Positions 1 through 6,966 of a DNA stretch of 23,658 nucleotides are shown piece after piece (position 1 is the first letter of the stretch; each line of letters opens with the position of its first letter). Origin of the DNA: DAONLM01 sp035406685. GTDB lineage: Bacteria; Spirochaetota; GWE2-31-10; MWDO01. A program made the position numbers and the translations under genes. The DNA is taken from positions 1-23,658 of the forward strand of contig DAONLM010000021.1 of assembly GCA_035406685.1 (NCBI GenBank). Reading direction: 5' to 3'. The notes under the pieces are model-generated. The model saw only the letters and a program-made list of their open reading frames with translations. It ran no database searches and was not told the origin of the DNA.

Positions 1-1594
1 TCATTGCCGGATATACAGATGGGACAAGACCTGCATCATGTCCACCCTTTATAAAGATATCCTGACCAGTAACTGTCTCCTTATACATAAAGACAACTGT
101 TCTTACCCAACCTGAAGCCACAGTAGTAGTTGTGGTAGTTGTAGTAGGAGACTTAATCCATATTGCAAAATTTGTTCCTGAATATACTGGATTACCCCAT
201 CCGGTTTCTCCAACATTTGTTGGATTCCAGCTATCTCCTCCTATTTTAACTATAGTATTACCATTAATTTTAGCAGCATAATTTGACCATGTTGAAGCAA
301 GAATCTGTAGAGAACTATTATACTTTATCCCCTGTTGTTTTCTTAATGTAATCAAATATTTTATATGATCATGATATGACTTCCCTGTACCAGGAGCTGT
401 TTCTCCACCTCTAAATTGAGAGCCAGAGCCAGTAAAATAGTGCTGCCATGCAACAGAAGGAACACCCGGATGAGTCAGTATAAATACGTATCCAAGATAT
501 ACATCATAAGGATCAAGTTCCCAGTGCTGCTGGGTACTACCAGTATCATGATTATCAACAAATGTTACTGCATAATCTGGAATAGATCTCATAAGATTAT
601 TAGAATCTGCCAGTCTTGAAAGATCCCAGAGATTATTCTGATATTCATTATTTGCTGGCACCTGATAACCAAATGCATAATTCATATTCCCTTTTAATAC
701 AAAATCAAAAGCCTTTGATTTCATTCCACCATTTAAAGCAGTTCTATTAATCCAGTTAACAATCTCATTTTTCCATCCTGATGCATTTCCATAAAAACCA
801 GAACTTGGCCAGTATTCACCAACAGAAAAAACCGCACCAGTTTGCTGACTGTATTTACCAACATACTGTCCATCAAAACCCTTAACAAAATCATATCTCC
901 AACCAACAAATCCACATGCCTTTAATTTATTTGTCATCCAGTCTACTATACCACTCTGAACAGAAGTATTTGTGTGATCAATGTCTCTAAAAGCCGCATA
1001 CTTTTCACCAGTATCATTTGCTCCTTTATTTGTATACCCATAAACAGGAGATGCTGGATTTGTAAAACATTCATCATCGCTACAGATAGAGTAATAATCA
1101 GCAGTCCATTGTGGATTTCTAAAATCAGCCCAGCTTGTTGAACCAGTTCTGTGATTAACAACAACATCAGCAATAGCCTTTGAAGGTGAAATATCTGCTA
1201 TAGCCTGTCTTAACGCAGTCTCAGTTCCATACTGAGAAGTTAGATTATTCAACTCTCTTGGAACATAACCTTCCTGAACACCAGATCTTGGACCATCACC
1301 AGCATTTGTTGGTGGCGGAAACCAAACATAACCAAAAGTGTCCTTAATATCATCTTTCTTTGCTGAAATTTGAGCATACCAGTTATTCTTGTAATCAACT
1401 ACACTATTCCAGTGAAAAGCCTGTAAAAGCACATCAGTTCCATCACCAGAATAACCAGCCTCTCTCTTTGAAGATAAAGAATCTTTGTTTTCTTCTACTT
1501 TAACATTATTTACTAAATTAACATTAGAGCACGCAAATGAAAATAAAATAAAGAAAACAAAAAATTTGATAAAAAAACTCTCACTTTTTTTCAT
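1..1594 (-). CDS. Plant-type GH13 alpha-amylase lipoprotein (3' end beyond window)
   Basis: Secreted starch- or glycogen-degrading alpha-amylase, open for 531 codons from ATG 1594 to the window edge with no stop. The N-terminus is a signal peptide ending FSFAC (Cys22), a relaxed spirochaete-type lipobox, so the enzyme is probably lipid-anchored. The four GH13 regions are present: DVVVNH (143-148), GWRYDFVKG (231-239, nucleophile Asp235), VGEYW (258-262, acid/base Glu260) and FVDNHDTGST (345-354, Asp350). The QAFHWNS start of the barrel (58-64) and the TGST after region IV resemble plant-type subfamilies (GH13_6, GH13_27). A run of eight Thr (484-491) links the catalytic part to a second domain containing QDIFIKGGHD (511-520), perhaps a carbohydrate-binding beta-sandwich. 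AGGAG lies just upstream of the ATG. It is separated from the flagellar block by a terminator and has its own promoter. Family call is firm; substrate and subfamily are inferred. Confidence 0.9.
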   Translation of the reverse strand, partial: MKKSESFFIKFFVFFILFSFACSNVNLVNNVKVEENKDSLSSKREAGYSGDGTDVLLQAFHWNSVVDYKNNWYAQISAKKDDIKDTFGYVWFPPPTNAGDGPRSGVQEGYVPRELNNLTSQYGTETALRQAIADISPSKAIADVVVNHRTGSTSWADFRNPQWTADYYSICSDDECFTNPASPVYGYTNKGANDTGEKYAAFRDIDHTNTSVQSGIVDWMTNKLKACGFVGWRYDFVKGFDGQYVGKYSQQTGAVFSVGEYWPSSGFYGNASGWKNEIVNWINRTALNGGMKSKAFDFVLKGNMNYAFGYQVPANNEYQNNLWDLSRLADSNNLMRSIPDYAVTFVDNHDTGSTQQHWELDPYDVYLGYVFILTHPGVPSVAWQHYFTGSGSQFRGGETAPGTGKSYHDHIKYLITLRKQQGIKYNSSLQILASTWSNYAAKINGNTIVKIGGDSWNPTNVGETGWGNPVYSGTNFAIWIKSPTTTTTTTTVASGWVRTVVFMYKETVTGQDIFIKGGHDAGLVPSVYPAM

Positions 1595-1631
1595 TTTTCT
1601 CTCCTTAAATTTAAATATTTATATATATAAA

Positions 1632-1659
1632 ATTATATATCATTTTTTAAAAAAGTCAA
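1632..1659 (-). promoter_or_regulatory. Sigma-70-type promoter of the amylase gene
   Basis: On the minus strand TTGACT (1654-1659) is followed after 16 bases by a perfect TATAAT (1632-1637). The predicted start near 1625 leaves a leader of about 30 bases with the AAGGAG ribosome site. The surroundings are very AT-rich, which raises the chance of spurious -10 boxes, but both boxes and the spacing are good. Confidence 0.65.
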
Positions 1660-1831
1660 GAAAAATTTTATAGTTTTTTTTGTTTTTTTTGTTTTTTCTA
1701 TTAAAATAATTTTTATTCTTATTAAAAATGATATTTTTTTTGATATTTTAATAGTTTTTAGTGTTAGCAAAAAGAAACACTAATATTTAAAACACAAGAT
1801 ATTTTTATAAGGTTTTTTGACAAAAATTCAT

Positions 1832-1936
1832 AATCGCTGAAAATGATTAAAATAATATTACTTATTATTCTTTCCAACAGGGATGCTTTGAAATAATTTC
1901 AGAGAATACCGGAATAAATTTATTTTTTCAGCGATT
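1832..1936. other. Structured element with 12-bp inverted ends and two internal hairpins
   Basis: The ends are a perfect 12-base inverted repeat, AATCGCTGAAAA (1832-1843) and TTTTCAGCGATT (1925-1936). Inside are AATAAT/ATTATT (1851-1856 with 1864-1869) and CTTTGAAA-TAA-TTTCAGAG (1886-1904, eight pairs including one G-U). The whole could fold into a three-way junction. It has no coding potential. It may be a small RNA, a leader, or a MITE-like mobile remnant. The T-run after GTCTCGG at 1945-1957 could end a plus-strand transcript, but the stem before it is weak. Confidence 0.4.
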
Positions 1937-2014
1937 TTAGAAAAGTCTCGGTTTTTTTATAATTTAGAATTTTAACAAATTATAATCAGAGAATAAAATA
2001 AAAAAATTATAGTT

Positions 2015-2045
2015 AAAAAAACCTCCTGGATTTTACACCAGGAGG
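2015..2045 (-). terminator. Rho-independent terminator of the flagellar block
   Basis: A perfect 8-bp stem CCTCCTGG/CCAGGAGG (2022-2029 with 2038-2045) with an 8-base loop is followed, on the minus strand, by seven T residues (2015-2021). It lies about 150 bases past the whiG stop, the right place and direction to end the flagellar transcript and shield the amylase gene. Confidence 0.85.
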
Positions 2046-2060
2046 CAACCTTTTCATTAA

Positions 2061-2201
2061 AACACAACTTCTACCTATAATTTTAATATTTTTTACTATA
2101 ACATCTTTATCATCGTTACTACGAATGGAGTTGAATTATTTTTGGTCGAAAATAGATCAAAAGCCTATGAAATATCAGATACTATTAAAAAAATAATCTA
2201 A
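2061..2201 (+). pseudogene. Possible plus-strand gene remnant (C-terminal tail only)
   Basis: A frame open from 2061 to TAA 2199-2201 has no ATG but reads like real protein near its end: VTTNGVELFLVENRSK, then AYEISDTIKKII. The pattern of a beta strand and turn followed by a C-terminal amphipathic helix resembles the end of bacterial PH-like domains, but that is only an impression. It runs convergent to whiG, and the two stop codons overlap. With no start and no visible N-terminal part it would be a decayed fragment, or chance. Confidence 0.25.
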
Positions 2202-2986
2202 AAGATTCCTTCTTTAATTTCTGCGAGTTTTGCTTTGAGTCTTATTATTGCCTTTGTATGAAGTTGACTTACTCTTGACTCTGTTACATCCAAAACTTCC
2301 CCTATCTCTTTAAGAGTAAGATCTTCATAGTAATAAAGAACAAGAACTTTTTTCTCTTTGTCCGGAAGTTCATTAATTGCCTTTACAATGAGATCTTTTA
2401 CAGCATCTCTCTCTACTGTTACCTCTGGATTTAACTTACTCGGGCTTTCAATTGTATCCATTATTGATAGCTTATCGCTATCTTCTCCGGGTAAATATGT
2501 ATCACTTAAAGATAAGAGAGATGTACAGGAAATCTTTGTCATAATGCTATAAAATTCTCTTATGTCTATATTAAGCTCATCTGCTATCTCCTGATCCGTT
2601 GCTATTTTGCCGGTCTTATTTTCTATTTTCTGAATAGCCTGCTCAATCTCCTTGGCCTTCTGCCTTATTGATCTTGGGACCCAATCTATTGATCTTAATT
2701 CATCATAAATAGAACCTCTTATTCTGGTTACAGCATAAGTCTTAAATTTTACATTCTTATTTGGATCAAATTTTTCTATAGCATCTATTAAACCAAAAAT
2801 TCCAAATCCAACAAGATCTTCATACTCAATATTACCGGGTTTCCCCATAGCAACCTTACCGGCAACATATTTTACCAATGGAGCATACTTTTTTATTAAG
2901 AATTCTCTTATACTCTGATCCTTTGTCTCTTTATATTTCAACCATAACTCTTCTTCACTCATCTCCATAAGGGCTTTTTCTTCCAC
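2198..2986 (-). CDS. whiG: Flagellar sigma factor, WhiG/FliA (sigma-28) family
   Basis: RNA polymerase sigma factor for late flagellar genes, 262 aa, usual length. Region 2 includes YEDLVGFGIFGLIDAIEKFDP (about 55-75), region 3 starts with the family-typical DWVPRSIRQKAKEIE, and region 4 ends in a helix-turn-helix, LKEIGEVLDVTESRVSQ. The start is GTG at 2986, five bases after GGGAGG. An ATG overlapping it at 2988 is out of frame and soon stops. It is the last gene of the flagellar block, as in other spirochaetes, and is followed by the block's terminator. Activity would be expected to depend on an anti-sigma factor such as FlgM, which is not in this window. Confidence 0.95.
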   Translation of the reverse strand: MEEKALMEMSEEELWLKYKETKDQSIREFLIKKYAPLVKYVAGKVAMGKPGNIEYEDLVGFGIFGLIDAIEKFDPNKNVKFKTYAVTRIRGSIYDELRSIDWVPRSIRQKAKEIEQAIQKIENKTGKIATDQEIADELNIDIREFYSIMTKISCTSLLSLSDTYLPGEDSDKLSIMDTIESPSKLNPEVTVERDAVKDLIVKAINELPDKEKKVLVLYYYEDLTLKEIGEVLDVTESRVSQLHTKAIIRLKAKLAEIKEGIF

Positions 2987-3010
2987 ATAATCCTCCCAAA
3001 AAATAGATAA

Positions 3011-4069
3011 TTATTGCTGAGTAAAAATAAACAACAATATAATAATAATGGCAATCAATATTCCACCAATAATCCAGATATTTTTAAATATGAAATTATC
3101 TTTTTTAGCCTCTTTCTCATCTTTCTCATTATCAAGACTTGCAACTCTGACCTTTACATCTTCCCCATAATACGCCTCACCATAAATACCAGGACCAAAC
3201 TCTACTCTTACTAAAATTCCACCCTCTGTCAATTTTATATCTTTTAATTCTGCAAAAACGATCTTGTTCTCTTCAAAATCAAAAGTATTGCCACTCAATA
3301 AACTTGCTATATAATGAGCAATAGGCCTGTCATCGACAATTTTAACTCCTATTAACTCACCTGGCTGGAGTTCACTTAAAAGTTTTCCATCTATTGGTGA
3401 AAGATCAAGATCTATTTTCAATAATAATATCTGATTCTGATCAAAAGTAGATTTTTTTTGATCATTCTTATTATCCTCTTTTTTCTCATCTTTAAAAACA
3501 ATATCATTTTCTGAAATATTACCCTTATTTACCTCAAATGCATCACTCTTATCAACTTTTAACTTTAAAGCTATATTTATATCACCAGTAATACCTATAA
3601 AAATCTCTTCAAAAAAAGATTTCAACTCCTCATAATCAATTTCTTTTTTATTTAAAATCCTATCAAAAGAGGAGACAATCTTTGGAGATGATGCTATAGC
3701 ATTAATGAATTTACTCTGAATATCAATATCAGTTGCATTCTTTTTCTGATAATCGTTTAACCCCTGTAAAAAAATACTCCAGTTTTTTTCAAAATCAAAC
3801 TCAATCGCACTCTTATCTTCTGACTTGGCAATAATCACTGTTTTATCAACTATCTTTGTTTTTGAATTATAAAATATTATAAAAGAACCATAAATCTTAA
3901 CAGTCTGAGCAATAAATTTACCTCTTATAACGAAAATATCTTTATCCACTGATTTTAGAATTTTTATAGCACCATCTAAATCATCACCCGTAAATTTAAG
4001 AATTAACTTTGCTAATACTGTATCGCAACCAGTCTCTTTTTGTAATTGTAAAATCTTTTGATCCGACAT
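3011..4069 (-). CDS. Conserved flagellar-operon protein: UBA-like N-terminus, tail-anchored
   Basis: No named function. 352 aa. Residues 1-40 (QKETGCDTVLAKLILKFTGD and following) resemble a small three-helix UBA/TS-N fold, as found in EF-Ts and NAC. The middle (about 45-200) is unrecognised and followed by a Lys/Asp-rich linker. Residues about 215-305 look beta-rich, with ELQPGELIGVKIVDDRPIA. The last 23 residues form one hydrophobic segment ending FTQQ, so the protein is probably tail-anchored with its bulk in the cytoplasm. It starts three bases after the upstream gene's stop with only a weak GGATGG ribosome site, which suggests translational coupling. From memory, Treponema and Borrelia have unnamed genes in the same place between flhG and the sigma-factor position. 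A role in flagellar assembly or placement is inferred from context alone. Confidence 0.75.
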   Translation of the reverse strand: MSDQKILQLQKETGCDTVLAKLILKFTGDDLDGAIKILKSVDKDIFVIRGKFIAQTVKIYGSFIIFYNSKTKIVDKTVIIAKSEDKSAIEFDFEKNWSIFLQGLNDYQKKNATDIDIQSKFINAIASSPKIVSSFDRILNKKEIDYEELKSFFEEIFIGITGDINIALKLKVDKSDAFEVNKGNISENDIVFKDEKKEDNKNDQKKSTFDQNQILLLKIDLDLSPIDGKLLSELQPGELIGVKIVDDRPIAHYIASLLSGNTFDFEENKIVFAELKDIKLTEGGILVRVEFGPGIYGEAYYGEDVKVRVASLDNEKDEKEAKKDNFIFKNIWIIGGILIAIIIILLFIFTQQ

Positions 4070-4072
4070 ATT

Positions 4073-4705
4073 TTAATTTTTACCATCCCTCTTTAAAACT
4101 GTTCTGATAGCCTTTGCTATCTCCTCATTTGTTGCGTTATATCCTAATTTATCTTTAATTATTTCAGATGTTTCTGTTTCTATATTGCCTCCATTCTCAT
4201 CTTCACTCTCTTTTTCAAAATTATCTTTTTCCAATAAGCTTTTATCATCGAAATCATCAACTTTCATTTCAGATATATCTGTAAAAAGATCATCTTTATC
4301 TTTATTCTCTTTAACATCATCATTACTCAAACTATCAATTTTCTCATCTAACTCACTCTCATTTAATTTACTCTCTTCCTCATCTTTATTTTCTTCAATT
4401 TCAATTTTTTCCTTATTATAATTATAGTCTTTAGTATCAATATTATCATCCACCACAAGATCTATTGCATCGGATGTTTCTGATTTTAAGTCACTACTAT
4501 TATCTATTTCTCCATTAGAATTAATCTCAATCTTCAACACATTCTTAAAAACATACATTACCCCAAAAACAATCAAAAAGGCCAATCCGCCGCTCAATAA
4601 AGACCTAAACATAACAATTAAAAAAGAATTTCCTACAATTAAATTAATAAAAAAAATAAGAACAAATACAATACCTGCAAAAATTGTAGGAATCTTAAAA
4701 TCCAT
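4073..4705 (-). CDS. Conserved flagellar-operon membrane protein with acidic tail
   Basis: No named function. 210 aa from ATG 4705. An in-frame TTG at 4717 would add four residues, but neither start has a strong ribosome site; I chose ATG. Two hydrophobic segments come first (IPTIFAGIVFVLIFFINLIV, then a second around SGGLAFLIVFGVMYVF). A long Asp/Glu/Lys/Ser-rich, probably disordered, cytoplasmic stretch follows (about 70-180). The end is a predicted short helical module, GYNATNEEIAKAIRTVLKRDG. It sits between flhG and the tail-anchored 352-aa protein gene, with three bases separating it from the latter, so the two products may act together at the membrane. Function is unknown. Confidence 0.75.
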   Translation of the reverse strand: MDFKIPTIFAGIVFVLIFFINLIVGNSFLIVMFRSLLSGGLAFLIVFGVMYVFKNVLKIEINSNGEIDNSSDLKSETSDAIDLVVDDNIDTKDYNYNKEKIEIEENKDEEESKLNESELDEKIDSLSNDDVKENKDKDDLFTDISEMKVDDFDDKSLLEKDNFEKESEDENGGNIETETSEIIKDKLGYNATNEEIAKAIRTVLKRDGKN

Positions 4706-4759
4706 TATTATACCCAATTATAAATTATATCCTATTTATTATAATATTGCAACAAAAAA

Positions 4760-5620
4760 TTATGTTTTTCCTATTAATTTCATAATAAAATTTTTTAATC
4801 CACCCCCCTCTTTAAACTCAACACCTTCCAATGTAGCAACAATATGCCTTATGCTAATTGAAGCCTTACTATTTGGATCTAAAACTAAAAATGGGGTCTG
4901 TTTTCTAACACCCTGAGGAACTATCATATCCTCATAAATCATTCCTAAGTTTTCTACCTTTATATTTAAAAATTGTCCTGCAATACTGATTACTCTCTCT
5001 GCGACCTTTCTCCCCTCAACAATAGAATGAACCCTATTAACTATCAATTTTAATTCGAGTTGAGGATTGTTTATCTCAGTTGCTATTATCTTTATTATCC
5101 CATAAGCATCTGTAATTGCAGTTGGCTCTGGCGTTGTCACTATTATTGCCTCATCAGATGCAACAATAAAAGACAAAACATTCTGACTGACCCCAGCACC
5201 AGTATCTATGATAAGAATATCGGCATATGATAATGTGTCTAACTCTTTTATAAAAGCATTTCTCTCCTCTTCTGTTAAGTTAGCAATCTTTGAAAAACCA
5301 GAAGCACCAGCCACAATTTGAATTCCAAAATTTGTATCAATTATTATATCTTTCATTGTTTTCTGCTTTTTAATAAGCTGAAAAAGATTATATTTTGGAA
5401 TTATACCAAGACAAACATTGACATTTGCAAGCCCAAGATCTGCATCCATTACAACTACCTTCTTACCCATTTGAGCAAATGCTATTCCCATGTTAACAGC
5501 AATATTTGTTTTTCCAACTCCACCTTTACCACTGGATACAGTAATTATCCTTGTCTTTTTTTTATCAGAAACGCCTTTATATTGCATCATTTTTCTTAAA
5601 TTTTCAGCCTGATCAACCAT
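4760..5620 (-). CDS. flhG: FlhG (YlxH), MinD-like ATPase controlling flagellar number and placement
   Basis: ParA/MinD-family ATPase, 286 aa. The N-terminus has the FlhG signature DQAENLR (3-9), known in homologues to stimulate FlhF GTPase activity. The deviant Walker A motif is GKGGVGKT (31-38), then VVVMDADLGLANVN (55-68), and the hydrophobic Walker B strand ADILIIDTGAG. The C-terminal residues are hydrophobic and basic, compatible with a membrane-targeting helix (FIMKLIGKT). GAGGGG lies nine bases before ATG. Directly downstream of flhF, its usual partner. In spirochaetes it is expected to help set the number and polar location of periplasmic flagella. Confidence 0.95.
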   Translation of the reverse strand: MVDQAENLRKMMQYKGVSDKKKTRIITVSSGKGGVGKTNIAVNMGIAFAQMGKKVVVMDADLGLANVNVCLGIIPKYNLFQLIKKQKTMKDIIIDTNFGIQIVAGASGFSKIANLTEEERNAFIKELDTLSYADILIIDTGAGVSQNVLSFIVASDEAIIVTTPEPTAITDAYGIIKIIATEINNPQLELKLIVNRVHSIVEGRKVAERVISIAGQFLNIKVENLGMIYEDMIVPQGVRKQTPFLVLDPNSKASISIRHIVATLEGVEFKEGGGLKNFIMKLIGKT

Positions 5621-5654
5621 TTTTTAATCCCCTCTATATAAACATAAAATATTT

Positions 5655-6887
5655 TTAATATTTTGCACTTTCTAAATAAACCTGAGGCTCAAGCCCCTTT
5701 ATCTTTGTCAAAATATTCCATTCATCTGCCTTCTGAATATCATTTGGTACCCTCTGGCCATCTGTAATAAACATTATCCCTTTCTTCATATCAAGGCAAC
5801 AATTGATTATAGACCCAATCGTCTCTGATTCATCATACTTTGTAATGATCACATTTTTATAATCAAAAATATCAAAAGATCTAAAAATCCTTTTAACCTC
5901 AGCTGGCTTTGTAGTAGCACTCAATGTCAATATAAAATCAACATTGTAATTCTTAACATCAAGTATCTGCTTCATCTTTGCAAGATTTATCTCGTCTCTC
6001 TGCCCCCTCCCAATAGTATCAATTAAAATAATATCAGCATCAGACAATGCAATATTTTTCTGTAATGAGATATTATCCTCAACAAGGGACAAATCTACCT
6101 TTAATATATCAGCATACTTTTCTAATTGATTTGTTGCCCCCAACCTAAATCCATCAATTGTCAAAAGTCTCACCTTATAATGCTCTATAACCGCATTTGC
6201 TGCTAACTTTGCCAGTGTTGTTGTCTTACCAACACCAGTAGGTCCAATAAGGGTAATTACCTTCTTTTGCCCATCCCCAAAATTATAATGCTCTACTTTA
6301 ACTAACTTATTTTTAATATAATCAAAAACATATTGATGTAACTCAACTCTATTTTCTATCTTTGATAAAGGTAAATTATCGGATAAATCCTTAATTACCC
6401 TATCTATAAATTCGTCAAAAAACTCATTCTGCTTTAGAATTTCTTTAATTTCTACTAAATTCGGATGTAGTTCATCATTCTTATTTATTTCAGACTCCTT
6501 AATAATCTTTTCCATTTTATTCAATTTTTCCATAATTATACTTAAAGAGATAGAATCTGAATTTAGATTCTTATTTTGAGGTTCTACTTTTAATTTATTA
6601 GTCTGAATACTGGGTTGATTTAAAACATTCGGCTCAGATTTACCTTTTTCTTCCTGTTTTATATTTCTCATCTTACTGAGATTCATAAAATTTTCTTTTT
6701 CTATTTTCAAATACTCATCATCAGGGATACTTACAAGAACTCTCAGATATTTTTTTCTTCCAAAGCCAAGAAATCCCCCCTCTTTAATCTCAAAAGTCTT
6801 TACAATTCTTGCATTATCACCGTATCTTTTTCTTATCTCTATATAGGCGTCATCATAAGATAAGGCTTTTATCTCAGCATATTTCAT
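5655..6887 (-). CDS. flhF: FlhF, SRP-type GTPase for flagellar placement
   Basis: Signal-recognition-particle-like GTPase, 410 aa. Residues 1-50 are the typical FlhF opening (AEIKALSYDDAYIEIRKRYG, GGFLGFGRKK). A poorly conserved basic linker follows (60-140), then the NG domain: P-loop GPTGVGKTTT (215-224), DGFRLGA (245-251), DTIGR (290-294) and TKYDES (349-354). Most family members have DTAGR and TKLDE in the last two; the Ile and Tyr are mild variants and should not abolish GTP binding. Start ATG 6887 follows GGGGGG by three bases. The 79-base gap upstream holds a possible promoter. With FlhG it should direct export-apparatus assembly to the subpolar site. Confidence 0.96.
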   Translation of the reverse strand: MKYAEIKALSYDDAYIEIRKRYGDNARIVKTFEIKEGGFLGFGRKKYLRVLVSIPDDEYLKIEKENFMNLSKMRNIKQEEKGKSEPNVLNQPSIQTNKLKVEPQNKNLNSDSISLSIIMEKLNKMEKIIKESEINKNDELHPNLVEIKEILKQNEFFDEFIDRVIKDLSDNLPLSKIENRVELHQYVFDYIKNKLVKVEHYNFGDGQKKVITLIGPTGVGKTTTLAKLAANAVIEHYKVRLLTIDGFRLGATNQLEKYADILKVDLSLVEDNISLQKNIALSDADIILIDTIGRGQRDEINLAKMKQILDVKNYNVDFILTLSATTKPAEVKRIFRSFDIFDYKNVIITKYDESETIGSIINCCLDMKKGIMFITDGQRVPNDIQKADEWNILTKIKGLEPQVYLESAKY

Positions 6888-6918
6888 AATCCCCCCAGTT
6901 TTGATCTTAATTTATATA

Positions 6919-6947
6919 TTTTTAATATATTAAATTCAAGTTGTCAA
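6919..6947 (-). promoter_or_regulatory. Possible internal promoter before flhF
   Basis: TTGACA (6942-6947) is perfect, and 17 bases later TAAAAA (6919-6924) matches the -10 consensus at four of six positions. It occupies one of the few real gaps inside the block. In such AT-rich DNA this is suggestive only. Confidence 0.35.
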
Positions 6948-6966
6948 GCAAGAATAACTAAAAAAA

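Larger units (their letters stand above)
1595..2197. other. Non-coding gap between whiG and the amylase gene
   Basis: Six hundred bases without a convincing intact gene. It holds the amylase promoter (1632-1659), a small hairpin of TTAGTGTT (1758-1765) with AACACTAA (1776-1783), the folded element at 1832-1936, the flagellar terminator (2015-2045) and a possible plus-strand coding remnant (2061-2201). The rest is A/T runs in which I see nothing. Confidence 0.7.

Noticed and set aside
733..1173. Two short minus-strand frames inside the amylase gene
   Set aside because: They are out-of-frame shadows of the GH13 coding sequence, which is open across the whole region and carries all four catalytic regions.
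4185..4421. Ser-rich plus-strand frame
   Set aside because: Antisense of the acidic Asp/Glu/Lys stretch of the flagellar membrane protein; low complexity only.
4706..4717. TTG start four codons upstream for the acidic-tail membrane protein
   Set aside because: The nearest AGGA is too far from the TTG, and ATG 4705 is an equally placed canonical start; the difference is only four residues.
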